DNA from: Undaria pinnatifida
Taxonomy: Eukaryota > Sar > Phaeophyceae > Laminariales > Alariaceae
Assembly (NCBI GenBank): GCA_012845835.1
Contig: JABAKD010000013.1
Coordinates: 10,735,201-10,799,200 of the forward strand
Length of the DNA stretch: 64,000 bases
Reading direction: 5' to 3'
Under the pieces are notes generated by a model. That model ran no database searches, had not been told where the DNA came from, and saw nothing but the letters and a program-made list of their open reading frames with translations. Positions within the stretch are counted from its first letter, which is position 1, and every line of letters begins with the position of its first letter. The translations under genes and the position numbers were made by a program. Of this stretch, positions 45,301 through 57,699 are shown piece after piece.

Positions 45301-45607
45301 TAGTATAGGCCAGGGGGCAGGGGTGGGTGGATAAGGGTTAGGCCCATCCAATACTGGGAAAACAAACGATTGATAGAATGCAAGTACCGATGCCATCGCC
45401 AACAAAAGCACCAGCAACAGCAACCACAGCAACAGCAAACGACGGCATCACCAATAACAATACCAAGAACAACATGGCTATCCAGTTTCCTTCTTTGTGC
45501 AATGACCTTGTATGAAGCCCATTGTACAATGGCCCGTGTATGTGCGGTTGCGCCATGTTTCCCACAAGGGGGTTGGTCCACATGTGCAATCACTCGATAC
45601 ATACGAC

Positions 45608-45625
45608 ATCATCACCACCACCACC

Positions 45626-45690
<65 letters not shown>
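45608..45690 (+). repeat. Compound (CAC)n(CAA)n microsatellite
   Basis: About nine CAC units followed by about seventeen CAA units. A less regular CACCACCAAC tract continues to 45790. Confidence 0.9.
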
Positions 45691-45693
<3 letters not shown>

Positions 45694-45879
45694 CACCCCT
45701 GCACCACCACCGGCGCCACCAACAACTACTACCACCATTAACCCTAACACCACCACCAACACCACCAACACTGCCACCACCACCACCAGCAAACAAAAAC
45801 CGTCGGTACACTACGGTTAAACAACGGTATGCATGATCGCTTGAAAACAGAGCCGTTGGCTCACTGACTGACCTAACGA

Positions 45880-48800
45880 TGGGATTTCCGTCGGTAGGCT
45901 GCAGCCCCTGGACCGCTCCGCTTGCGCGGACCTTAAAGACGCGCTCAAACACCCCCGTCGCCACCGTGATGACCGCGTCTTCCTCGCTCAAAGGATTGGC
46001 GTCGCAAATCTGACAGAGGCAACGAGACGGATACAAGCGGAACCGAGCGAGCGAGAGAGAGAGCAAGGAAAAACGGACACAAAACCCGCATATAAAGCGA
46101 AAAAAAAAATACAATCAAAAATAAAACGAAAGCGACAAAAGAAACAAAAAAAATGTGTCCCGTCGCCACCTCTGACAACAACACAGTCCTCCGCGCTCGA
46201 AGGGTTCGCGCTGGTGCAGCGTTGCAAAAAAATTAACGTCGCGGCATCGCCGAGCCGACGCCGACCAGGACGCCGACATCCGAGACCGACGCAGGCGGAA
46301 CCGAGCGAGCGGGCGAGCAAGCGAAAACGGTTGTTTTAACCCTCTTGACCTTCTTGGGGCCCGTTTATTATATCGACCAAAAACAAGATATTTCCGACAA
46401 TACCAAACCATCCATGTACGAAGAGCCTGCAACTATTAACAGTACTATTAACCTAGTTATATACAGTATGTACGAAGAGCCTGCAACTATTAACAGTACT
46501 ATTAACCTAGTTATATACTCCGGAGTATATCATTAACAGTATCAAAATGCGGTGCGTGTCGCATAGCTCTACCGTTGCGCGTTCAACACACCCGCGAACA
46601 CACCATCAACAGCGAACACACACACGGTTTACCCGGCGTCTCGGACTGCTTGGTGGGACGGGTTTTGGAATAGTCCATTTATTTCGCCAATTTTTCCCTC
46701 TTAAGTCCCACCCAAAAAGGGTTGACACAAACCGACAAGGCAGAATTAATGCAACACGAAAACGAAAACGACAAAAACCGAAAACAAAACGCCCCGTCAC
46801 CACCGCCGTGACAATGGCGTCCTCCTCGCTCGAGCGGTTCGCGTCGCAGATCTGATCTTCGCGGAAAAGCGGACATCGACAACCTCAACAACAGCGGCAT
46901 TGAGACCAACAGAAGCAAAGATGTCGGTTGACGGTCTAGTTTTGACCCGCCAAGGCGTCTTGGGGCTTATCATGTTAGTTTTAGGGTGTAGAGTTCCTTG
47001 ACGGCTCTCCGTCCGTCAAGGGGCAAGAGTGCCGTCAACCCACATCTTTTTGGACAGAAACGGAAGCGAGCGAGAGAGCGAGCGAAAACGAAAACGAAAA
47101 CGAAAACAAACAAAAATAAATGAACAGAACAAGAACCGACGCCGAAAAAAAAAGCAATGCCGCGTTGACACCGTGATAGCCGCGTCCTACTCATTCGAAT
47201 GGTTCGCGTCGCAGATCTGATCATCGCGGATACGCCAACACCGACACGCGACAACGAAAGCGGCATTGAGCCCGATACAATCGGAACCGAGAAAGCGAGA
47301 TTGTGGGCGAACAAGGCGAGCGAGCAAGCGAAAACAATTAAAACAAGAACGAAAAAAAAAAATGAAACGAAAACGAAAACGAAACCGAAACAAAACAAAT
47401 GCGGTAATGTGCCCGCCAATGCCGTCAAGCGAGCGAGTGGACGAGCGAGCGACTGTTCCCACGAGGGAGCGAAAACGCCAAACAAAGCCATGCCAAGCCA
47501 GCGCAAACTCTCACCTTGTAGCTCATTGCAGTCGTCACGGTCACCCTGACACAACCACCGCTGCCGCCGGCGCCGCCGGCGCCGCCGCTTCCGCCGCCCA
47601 TACCCCCACCTCTACCCCGTCTCCTACCCCTCCTCCCTCTCGGCCTCGCCGCCCCTTTAGTTCCTCGTCGACTCCAATCCGTCGCGGCTAAAGACGGTAC
47701 GAGCTGACCGCGATTGCTTCGTGATATACGGCTTTGGTTCAGATGGTTGGAGTCGGTCAACCCGTCCTTCGTCGGCGCTAACGCTGCTGCTGCTGCTCCT
47801 GCTGCTCCTGCTTCTGTCACCGCCCGTCGCCCACAAGCACTGCCACCGTCAGAAGAAGCACCCACGGCAGCAGCAACAGCCGCATCAGCAGCATTATCGG
47901 CATCGCCATCATCAGCAGCATCCGCATTGGCATCAGCAACAGCAGCAGCAATAGCGACAACAGCAGCAGCAATAGCGTCAGCAGCTTGAGCACCTCCCCC
48001 GCCATCACCACCACCACCACCCCCACCCCCACCCCGATTCTCACCCTCCGCCACCCTGCCAACACCACCCGTCGAAGCAAACAGTCGCAGCCCTTCACAA
48101 GCCCCTTGCGACGAGGGGCGGCGTTCACCCTCGGACCAACGCCCCAACGACATCGGCTCTACCACCCCTTTCCCCCCCCCCTCCTCCCCCTTCGCCCCTG
48201 CAGCCCCCGCCCCCGCCGTCGCAGCCACCCCCCGCAACGGCGGCCTCCCTCCTCTACAGCGCGCCGTACCAGCGTCGCACTCATCCCCACCCGCCAACCC
48301 CTTCCTAGAGGGTAAGCGTGACCCTAAGGGTAAGGGTAGCGCTGAGCTTGGGGAAGACGGTAAGGTAGGCATGCAAGGAGGAGGCGGTGGCCGGGTGGGG
48401 ACGGGGGAAGTTTCTCGGGCGCCCGCGGCGGAAGAATAGAACCGTGTTTCTCGAAGGCCGGCCTTGTCGTCGGAGTCTTCCGAGCTTGAGCCGAACCCAT
48501 CCTGGTAAGGAGGAGTGGGGTGGGGGTGGGGGGGGGGGGGGGGGGGAGAGGGGGGGATGGAGGGAGGGAGAAACGGCGACAAAAGCATAAGTAGGCACAG
48601 GGACACGTACAGAGGGAGAGAGAGAGAGAGACACGAGCAGAGTTAAAGACAGAGAAAGGGCGGAGGTGGCGTGCAGTATAACTACCACTCCTCGGTTTCG
48701 GTGACCACCAAAATAAGGAAGGTGTTGCGCGCACATGGCAACGCAAAACACACACACAACACTCAACACAACGGACAAACCACGATCGATTTAATCTACA

Positions 48801-51800
48801 GAGTAGATACTGTATTCTCCGCTATGATATGGTACGCAAACCCCTTAAACCCACAAATTCTACCCGGCGGCAAACATGCGCGCAAGAGCCGTGTTACACA
48901 TATGCCACACGCTAAACATGGTCTAGATCTCGCAGATCACATAGATCAAGGATTTATATACCTTCCCAATAGGTTTAGATAATGAAATGGAGGTCTGACC
49001 CGTCAGATGTATGACGCGTGGTGCCACAGAGATGGCACGTGTTGGCTGTTTTTTCTTTTCAGAATGACGGGGAATCCTTTAACCCCAAAGAGTCAGAATT
49101 CATTATTCCTTTAACAAAAATAAAAGCGTTTAATACCTAGGCCGTGGGATCGTTCATCGAGTGCAACTTTTGTTGCTCTCCATCTTTTTTTGCTGTTGCC
49201 TCAAGTAAGGGGCCTCAGAAAAAAAATGCAACTCTATCGTAGAGCATATCGTGTTCAACATTTTCCCCGCAAGTATTTTAGCGGGGGTCTTATGTGTCCG
49301 ACGTGTGCAAGCTTTCCTCTTCTCATTCCCAGCCCCGCCACCCGTGTCTCGTGCCACCCACCACTTTCGCCCCCTCTCCCGCCCCCCTCCCGGTTCCCCG
49401 GGCCACCACTCACCGCTCCCGGGTCCAAAGCTGAGCCTGAATGGCTTTTCAAATTGTTCCCCGTCCGCCAGTCTTCGTGCACATCCTCCGCACTGCTCTC
49501 GCTATCGTCAAATATGTCATCAACACCAGCACCGTCACCGCCACCGTAATCCTCACAAATACCCCTCACCCCACCCATGCCCCCACCACCGACACCCTCA
49601 TCAACCCCACCACCCCCGGCAGAAGACGGCGAAGAAGAAGACAAGCTCGAGGACAAGGACGCTGCCGCCGCCGCTGTCAACGGCGAGGTCGTCGAAATCA
49701 ACGCCGGCGGTCCCGACCTCCTCCTTGCCGGAGACGACTCCTGCAGGCGCGAGGCCACCTCCGCCAGAGGAAGGCTCGACAAAGAACCCCCCTCACCTCC
49801 CCCCGCCTCCCCCAGGCCAGCCCCCCTCCTCAAGACCGCCTCTTCCTCCTCCTCTTCCCACTCCCAATCCATCTCCACCGCCCCGCCCGCCCCCCTGCCC
49901 CCTCCGCCCGTCACCGCCGCGCCAATTCCACCGCCGCCACCATTGCGTCCAACCCTGTCTGCGCCATTCCATGTCGCAGCGAGAGGGGATGATGGCGATC
50001 CTCCCCCCCCCGCCCCGCCTCCCTCCCCCTCTCCAGCTCCTCCTTCTATCTCCACCTCCTCCTTCTGTTTTACCCCGGCCCACGCTCCTGGCGCCCCCTC
50101 CCCAGCCCTATCTGGCGCCATGGTGGATCGGGGGAAGGATAGGTTAGCGGTCAAGGCTGCCATCGCTGTGTCGAGCGAGTCCCGAGTTGTTCTTGCGGAT
50201 ACTGAGAGGCGCTGGTCTTCCAGGGGCAGCGTTCGCAGCGGCAGCGGCCGCGGTAGCTTTACTGGCGGCATATCGTCCGACGTGGTAGACTGGGGGGTGA
50301 CCGGCGGCACCGTCTGCCGTGGGATCAGAGACGTTGAATCAGGCTGCAGCTGCGGCGGAGGTGGCGATGATAATGATAACGACCCTGACATCGACGCTGA
50401 TAACCCGGATGGCCCGGAGGAAGCAGCAGCAGCAGCGGCGGCAGCGGTGGCAACAGCAGCAGCGGCAGCAGCGGCAGCAGCGGCAGCAGCGGCAGCACCC
50501 GCAGCAGCTGCAGCAGTTGTAGCAGCCGGACCGGCAGCGGCAGACGCATCAGTAGCAGCACTACCACAACCAACATCACCAACGCCACCACTACCACCAA
50601 CACCAACACCACCACCCCCACCGCCAGTACCGGGCTCGAACACAGCCGCCACGTGCAAGGGGTCAGCTTGGTTAGACGCCGGGCAGACCACAACAAGGTC
50701 GCGTCTGCTGCAAAGACGATCGATGCAGACCCAGACGTCTCCCCCACTCGATGTTCTCTTTGTCGACAGGAGGATGTCCCTGGTGAACATGAAAGGGGGG
50801 TGGGGAGTAGGGGGGTGGGGGGTGAGGTGGTTGGGGGGGAGAGGGGGTGGGGAGGAAGGTAGACGAAGAAAGAAGAGCATCGATCACGAGACCTTCGACC
50901 CCCCCTCTCCTCCTGCAACAAAACAAGCGAGAAAAAAAAACAATCTACCGTACCAAATTTCCGATCACTTGAGCGACGGCCACTATCCAAACAACCCATC
51001 AATCGCCCCCCCCCCCCCCCCCCCCCTCCCCAAACCAAAACCAACACCCCACCCACCTGGCCGCAAGGAAGCACTGAACCTCGGACAATCCCAAGAGCCC
51101 CCCCCCGATCCCAACTCGCGCAATCTCCTTTGCCAATGGCGCCAACACGTGGTCCGGGTCCCCCGCCCCCCCCGCCCCCCCTCCTCCCGCCCCCGCCCCG
51201 CCCCCTCTTCCAGCCGCTGAAGCTCCCCGTTCTCCCTGGGGGACGCCCACGCTGGGGTCGATTTGCTCCCCCGCTATCTCGATAACGTCTCTGCTCATGT
51301 CCTTCCACAGCTGAGCCCACTCCTGGGTAAGCCCCCTGCTCGCCGCTCCCGAGTTTCGCCAAGGAGGCTTTTGTGTTGGGGGACAGGGAAGGGGGGGAAA
51401 AGTACAATTGAAGCTGGTATTGGGGGAAGGGTGTGAAGTAAGAGGCGGTATTGTGCGGGGAGGGGGGCATGCTTTATGCGATGGCAGATGGCAAGCAAAC
51501 AAAACGAAACAAATACGCCAACACGAAGCGTCGGGATTACGTACAAGATGAGTGCGGGTACCGTTGCCCCCCCAACCCCCGCTCCTCTCCGCCCCTGCTC
51601 CCCCTCCATCCCCCTCCACGCCTCCCCCTCCAAAGCCTCCATACACACCTCGTGAGCCTCCCGTGCCTCTTCCCTCCCTCATCTTAGCCCCCCCCCCCCC
51701 CCCCCCCCCCCTCCCAAAAGCCTCCATACACACCTCGTGAGCCTCCCGCGCCTGAACGATGTCGCACAGCGTCCTCTTCACCCACGTGACTGGTACTACC

Positions 51801-54800
51801 AGACCTCCCTCCAAAGCTTCCGTCAGCACGTGGGCATATTCCTGCCTCGACGAGAAAAAAAAAAACACGATCGGCGTAAGCTATCATACATATATGTGCG
51901 TGCTGTGATTTCGCTATTTCAAATACTTCACTTCACACCTCTGGTGCGAGGTCGTTCGATCGGTTGAGTAGTCGATACTCAGCTTTTGCTAGCTGCGTCA
52001 TACGTCGGGCCGAGCCTGGTGTTTTTGCACATTGAAAAGGCATGCATGATGAGGCCGGTAATCGGAATAGGGCCCGGAATCGGAATCTACTGACCGACGG
52101 ATATACGCATATACCGACCGATCGATCCACCTACCGACCTACGAGCAGATCGATCCCTTAATACCCCCCCCCCCCTCCCATCGTGCTATTTCTCCCTTGC
52201 TGTGGGGTTGGCGTCGGTTGGCAACGACGCTGTAAAACACGCCTCCCACTACGTGAGCTAGACCACCAGCGCGTCGTCTCTTTTTTTCGGCGGTAACGGA
52301 GATGGTGGTCGAGTTAGATCATATTGCGCGAAGTGGAGAGCCTTGACGCCGCACAAGAGGGATGACGCCACGTAGTGTGCATATTGTAAGGCGCCCACGA
52401 AGCAGTTACCATACCGCGGTATCCTCATGGCTGTCTCTAAACGTGGTCACACCAGAGAAAAAAATTAATTAATTAATAAAAGCTGACATCCGATATGCAA
52501 GAAAGTACGCACAGGGTGAGGAAGCCCGCCTCAGAAGTGATTCTTACTAATAGCTCACTCTTCATGCAACTCGCCGAACACCTCACGGTGCTTCACGCTT
52601 GGTCCACGCGATGCCTGCCTGGTCGGCGAAAACCCGACATGCTCCATCCCGTCATTGTACGGATGCGAGGGTCAATGGTCTCAAGACTACGGCCATGCAT
52701 GAAATAAGTTCACCCCCCCCCTCCCCCCCCGTCCCATCGCGCCTGCGAACACAAGTGACGACCGATTCGGTCTACTGACTGACCAATCAAAATGGTACCA
52801 GTACCTGGCACTTAGTATACACCTATGTTGTTGTTCTCATTAACTTTTGTCAAAAATTTAGAATCCGTGGTCACTCAAAGGTGCTGGACAACTACGTACT
52901 GACTCGATCTATCGGCCGAGCCATTGTCTGTACGAACCTGGGTGCCGACCGATTCTGCGAGGGAATGGCATACGTCGAGGTAGCGGGTGGTGGTCGGGAC
53001 GAAGGTGTTGTCCAGGAGGCCCATGGTTGAATCCACAAGGTCTTCCCGCTGCATCCGCCTCCCGACCCACCTTGAAAAAAAAAAGTTGTTGACATGTGTT
53101 GAGGGGGGATTGCTTTTGAGTGTTGCGATTTGTGGTGTGTTGTGGGTGGTGTTGCGTTGTGTTGTGTAGTGCTGTGTGTTCCACCGTGTTGCGCTGTGCT
53201 GTGTGCTGTCCAACAGACGCGCCAACCACGCCACCCAACCAGCCAGCAAAGACCCCCGTTGTTTCGGGATTCGATTTAAATCGATATGTCACATACATGG
53301 CACACAGCGGATAGATCAGTTCCCTGTTGATGATTAATCATGACCTGTGTCTTTCAGGGCATACAGATCCCTGGTCTACATTGATCTGCATGGCCTAGTG
53401 ATCTCGTTGCCGGGTGAGAGCCGTTGATGATCTGTCATGATCTATGTCTTTCACGGCAGACAGATCCCTGGCCCTTGTACATGAACTGCACGGCCTAGGA
53501 ATCACGTTGCCGGATGAGCGCCGTTGATGATCTATCAAGATCTACGTCTTCCACGGCAGAGAGTTCCCTGGCCTACATGATCTGCATCGTCTAGGGATCA
53601 CGTTGCCGGATGAAAGCCGGATGATGATCTGAATTACCTGGCTCATGTTTCCAGGGTAGGACCTATACTATTAATACACAGATGCCGCATAGCACATCAT
53701 AACGACAGATGTAGGATCTACTGTAGATAATCTAGATGATCTAGATCATCAGGTGTCCGACGTGTGTAGACACTTCACAAAAGGTATGGCGAGCCTAACC
53801 TTATCCATTTTACCCATCCGCCGCGGGATAAAATAGTATCAACAGTAGAAAACGAACAAAAAAAAAGCAAACAAAACATCGACAAAATAGTACCCACAAA
53901 GAAAAACAAGACAAAACATAAAAAAGCAAGCCATCGAAACATAAAAAAGCGAACAAACTAACCAAACAAACAAAACATCGACAAAACAGTACTTACAAAG
54001 AAAAAAAAAAAAACACAAAACACAAAACACAAATACAAACACAAACACAAACAAACACCAACAAAACAAAAAAATCAAACAAAACATGAAAAAAAAGACA
54101 AACAAACAAACAAAACAAAACAAAGCAAAACGAAACAAAACATCGACAAAAAAAACAGTACCTACCAGGTACAAATAAAACAGCGACAAAACATTTCCTA
54201 ACGAGCACTGCTGCTGTGGCACTCACTCTTCCCAGCTCCAATCCCTGAGATCTAGGTCACCCCCCAGCTCAAGTGGAAGAGAGGCGGCCACATCCTCCCC
54301 CACCTCAACCCGCAGCCAGTCTCTAGAAACCCCGCCATACACCGCCAAAAATGACCTGCCGAGGGACCAAAAAAAGAAACATTATAGACGCAAAGGTAAG
54401 GAGCAAGGGACGGCATGGTTACTGTACGGGAGTCAACCCACGTCAAGAGAGCAGCAGAAGTTTCTGAGCTCCTACGTGAGGGGCTCAATATCCCACCCGG
54501 CCTAAACATGCCTTCCAAGACACCCGTTTCGCGCGAAAACCCGACCAACATTCGCATGAATGTGAGCTGTTAGCCCCTGAACGAAACAAACTCGAAAAAA
54601 ACTTACCATACTGACCGAAAGTTGCACACTCGAGGGGCCCAAACCGGTCCGAAACGGCTAGTCCAAAACGTGTACTTCTTACTGCGGGACGGCTCTACTG
54701 CTGGAAGCTCGGTCGTACAGCTATCGCTGGACACCCCGCGCAGCAGAATACTTCAACTGTACATAGCCAACCCGTGTGTGTTGCCAGTCGGCGGTCAGAG

Positions 54801-56399
54801 AACCAATTGGTAGAGCTGCGGGTCGGCACGACTTAGGTCACCAACTACTCACTAATCGGATTAAAAAAATAGTCGTTTCCAGCAGGTGCCGACTACCCGA
54901 CTCACTGAGTTTCCATGCTTGCCGGAAGGATTGTTTAATGCGAAACGCATTTTTGTCTTGTTTGGGCGGGACCGCCTAAGCCGGGGGGGGGGGGGCTGAT
55001 TTGGCTCGCTTTGCTCGCCTGGCTTTTAAGTCGGCAAGTCGGCTGGCCATCAGTTGGCTTCACCAGCCGATTTTGCCGACCAAGGTCGGTTAATTGGCTA
55101 AAGGAACCTACCGATTAGTTACCAGTCGTGAAATACTGCCGACTGACAGCTCAACGAATTGGTGGTTTGGCCCGTGTGGGGAGGTTGTCGACGTCAGTGG
55201 GTCAATCTTCAGCGTGTTAAGTATCGAATAAAGGAAGATGATTCTATGCTTCGGAGTATATAGCTACCGCTAGCAACTCGCGCAGTCAAGGACCCCTCTT
55301 GTATCTGTCGTAACCTTGCGCGCATTGGCGGCAAGCTGGTCAGAGCATTTATTGGTGTTCCGTTGATTTTGTTTCGGGAGGGCTGTCGACGTCAACTCTT
55401 CAATCTTCAAGTGTTGTCAAGTATCGAACAAAGGGAAGGCAGATATACAATGTAGCTGTTGGTAGCAAACTCGCGCAGCAAGGATACTTATGGGCGGCAG
55501 GTGATCAGAGCATATGTTGGTGTTTAGTTTGACCCGTGTGGGGAGGTTGTCGACGTCAGTGGTTCAATCTTCAGCGTGTCAAGCATCGAACAAAGGCAAG
55601 ATGATTCTATTCTTCGAAGCATATAGCTACCGCTAGCGACTCGCGCAGCAAAGGATACTTCTTCCGGTGACAATTGTCGTCAAGTTTTGGGTGTGGTGGT
55701 GGTCGGCTGACGTTTCAGCCAACCCAAAAAGGGTCCCTACCTTTGGGCACGGAAAAAAGGGAAACTCGATTTCTCTGGTAATACCATTCTGTGATGGTAG
55801 TTGTGTTGTGTGGTGTGGTGTGGTGTGGAGTGATGTGGCGTAGTGTGGAGCACAAACAGTAAACGGGGAGAAGGGGAGAGAGGGGAAGACGGAGGGAGGG
55901 AGGAAGAGAGGGGGAGAATGCGAGAGAGAGGCAGAGATATAAAGAGATACTTCGTATCTGGTATAGAGACACACAAACAGAGGCAGACAGAGAGAGACAG
56001 AGAGGGACGGAGAGATAGGTAGACACATAAAGACATACTTCGTATAGAGACACAGACGGAGAGAGAGACAGACAGAGAGACGGAGAGAAAGACAGAGAGA
56101 GGCAAAGAAAGACAGAAAAAGACACACTGAGAAAAATACCTAGACACAGAGAGAGACATAAACGAGAAAGAGAGAAAGAGGAAGTCATAAGGACAAAAAC
56201 GAAAGCACAGAAAAAAAGGGAACGACCTACATGATACTGGCATCCTTCAATAAACGTACCTTGGCGCAGAGCTGCCGCGTCTAATCCGGCCCCCTCTCCC
56301 GCTTCCCCCTCCCCCCCCATTAAAATCAGCTAAATCTTGGGGAGTAGATCCAGCGCTGCTCAGGGAAACCCTTCTTGGAAGGAGCACCGCCTTCAGCAT
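45880..56399 (-). CDS. Probable large multi-exon gene of unknown function
   Basis: Phase-consistent exons on the - strand: 54355-54227, 53070-52938, 51841-51734, 51322-51057, 50779-49414, 48501-47515, and probably 46009 onward. Readable ordered parts: FLAVYGGVSRDWLRVEVGED, WVGRRMQREDLVDSTMGLLD, TTTRYLDVCHSLAESVGTQ, EYAHVLTEALEGGLVVPVTW, EWAQLWKDMSRDVIEIAGEQ, LLSTKRTSSGGDVWVCIDRL, RRDLVVVCPASNQADPLHVA. Long Gly/Ala/Ser-rich disordered regions follow (poly-Ala from GCAGCA at 50425-50515). The last block reads ICDANPLSEEDAVITVATGV then FERVFKVRASG. A possible 5' end is MLKAVLLPRRVSLSSAG at 56399 with a small exon 55774-55741, but the join to 54355 is out of phase, so an exon is missing there. 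I do not recognise the family. Long introns hold repeats. Five consecutive junctions keeping phase with good GT/AG sites are the main support. Confidence 0.55.
45940..47216 (-). repeat. Four diverged copies of one exon-like unit
   Basis: Copies start after an AG at 47216, 46851, about 46230 and 46009. They read ICDANHSNE then an in-frame TAG, ICDANRSSEEDAIVTAVVTG, a diverged TSANPSSAEDCVVV, and ICDANPLSEEDAVITVATG. The last continues as an open frame. Spacers are A-rich with GAAAACGAAAAC words. This is tandem duplication of a region including one exon of the - strand gene, with the extra copies decaying. Confidence 0.6.
46414..46521 (+). repeat. Exact 54-bp tandem duplication
   Basis: ATGTACGAAGAGCCTGCAAC through ACCTAGTTATATAC occurs at 46414 and again at 46468 with no differences over almost the whole unit. 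Confidence 0.9.
52200..52712 (+). repeat. Repeat R2, copy inside an intron of the - strand gene
   Basis: GTTGGCGTCGGTTGGCAACG, GAGCTAGACCACCAGC, CGAGTTAGATCATATTG, ATGCAACTCGCCGAACACCT, CGGCGAAAACCCGACATGCT and CTACGGCCATGCATGAAATA in the same order as the 60815 copy, ending at C-runs at 52712. It lies between the exons at 52938 and 51841. Confidence 0.8.
53323..53620 (+). repeat. Three tandem units of about 97-104 bp
   Basis: Each unit begins TTGATGAT and contains CACGGCAGACAGATCCCTGG, TGATCTGCAYGGCCTAG and GATCACGTTGCCGGATGA. Divergence is 10-20%. Confidence 0.85.
53840..54180 (+). repeat. A-rich AAACAAAACA tract
   Basis: About 340 bp of AAACAAAACATCGACAAAAC-type words. On the transcribed (-) strand of the gene this is a long T-rich, GTTTTGTTTG stretch within an intron. 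Confidence 0.8.
54790..55150 (+). repeat. Dispersed repeat shared with BRX1 intron 1
   Basis: GTTTCCAGCAGGTGCCGACT, GAGTTTCCATGCTTGCCGGA, GGCTGGCCATCAGTTGGCTT and AAATACTGCCGACTGACAGC match 24700-25020 in order. Confidence 0.6.
55167..55665 (+). repeat. Three tandem units of about 190 bp
   Basis: Units start at about 55167, 55372 and 55530. Shared words: GTGTGGGGAGGTTGTCGACG, TCAATCTTCA, AAGTATCGAACAAAGG, ATATAGCTACCGCTAGC, ACTCGCGCAGCAAGGA. Units 1 and 3 are the most alike. Confidence 0.8.
55850..56220 (+). repeat. Purine-rich GAGAGACAGA tract
   Basis: About 370 bp almost free of T and C on +, with GACAGAGAGA words and TACTTCGTAT twice. It is polypyrimidine on the transcribed strand of the unknown gene. 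Confidence 0.8.
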
Positions 56400-57182
56400 C
56401 GTGCCTGCATGCAAGATCAAAATCTTCGCGGGAGGGGGGAAGGGAAGGAGGGAGGAAGGGATGGAGGGAGGGAGGGCACGCCACCAGCTTCACAACACGT
56501 TCCTGTTGCTCGTAATACAAACACCAAACACGCCTTCCAACCCAAGGAAAACGAAGAGAGGTCCAGACCCCCCCCCCTTTTCCCTCCCCCCCGCCCCCCC
56601 TTCCCTCCCTCCTCCCTCGGCCCCTAGCCCTTCACCCCCCTCTTCCCCTCCCCCCCAACCCCCTTGCCCGCCAATTCGCTCCCACCTTTCTTATCCTGAC
56701 GGGATGCACGCTAAGCGCTGGGTCACACAGCGGCGACTGTCCTGCCCCCTTTTTCCCCATCCCCGCCGTCCCGTCCCAACCCCCCCCCCCCTCTCCGCCA
56801 CCGCCTCCGCCTGCGGTGTCGTCCACCCCATCGCTCGCCCCCCCTCCCCCTCCCCCGGTGCCACTACCGCCTCCACCACCACTGGAATGTTCCTGGGCTC
56901 GCGTCCCTCCTGGGTTACCTGTTCAGTCGGCATGGCAAGGATGTTAACAACAACAATACACCGGCACCACCACAACCAGCAACAACACCGCCAACGCAAC
57001 CACCGCCACGGCCAATAACACCACAACCACCATCACCAACAACACCACAGTCGGAATCTCAGAGAAAAAATTGAAAAAGAAAAAATCCCGACCGAAATAT
57101 CGCACAAGTATATAGCAAGCGGGACGATATTTTGATGCACTATTAATACAACCGTCTAGCAACTGAGAAGAAAACGCCAGAA

Positions 57183-57615
57183 GCGACACAACCGTTACAA
57201 CCACCACCACTACTACCGGCACAACCGTCACCACCACCATCAGCACGATTTCAACTCCACTACAAACGCCAACACCCACAACACCACCGCCTCCGCCCAA
57301 CCCGTTTTCACGCCCCCCCCCGCCTCCCCAGCGACACAACCGTCACAACCATCACCACTACTACCGGCACAACCGTCACCACCACCATCAGCACGATTTC
57401 AACTCCACTACAAACGCCAACACCCACAACACCACCGCCTCCGCCCAACCCGTTTTCACGCCCCCCCCCCGCCTCCCCAGCGACACAACCGTCACAACCA
57501 CCACCACTACTACCGGCATAACAGTCAACACCACCATCAGCACGATTTCAACTCCACTACAAACGCCAACACCCACAACACCACCGCCTCCGCCCAACCC
57601 GTTTTCACGCCCCCC
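57183..57615 (+). repeat. Three near-identical tandem units of 148-149 bp
   Basis: Units start with GCGACACAACCGT at 57183, 57331 and 57480. Each contains ACCACTACTACCGGCACAAC, GATTTCAACTCCACTACAAA and CCCAACCCGTTTTCACGCCC. They differ at only a few positions, so the array is young. Confidence 0.9.
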
Positions 57616-57634
57616 ATACAGTAAGGATGCTAAG

Positions 57635-57690
57635 GTTTACGGCCATACGACTACGGCCATGCACGAACTGAGTACCCCTCCCCCTACCCG
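57635..57690 (+). repeat. Repeat R2, short 3' module
   Basis: TTTACGGCCATACGACTACG, GCCATGCACGAACTGAGTAC, ending at CCCCTCCCCC. Confidence 0.65.
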
Positions 57691-57699
57691 ACATCAGGA

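Noticed and set aside
46414-46521. A CRISPR-like direct repeat
   Set aside because: Two contiguous 54-bp copies without spacers in a eukaryotic sequence; it is a simple tandem duplication.
49577-51220. 547-codon + strand frame rich in Pro, Ser and Ala
   Set aside because: Complement of the low-complexity exon of the - strand gene. The - strand has matching splice junctions and non-repetitive flanking exons; the + strand has none.
55633-56320. Ser/Leu/Cys-rich - strand frames with repeated LCLSLSL words
   Set aside because: Composition artefact of the GAGAGACAGA tract in an intron.
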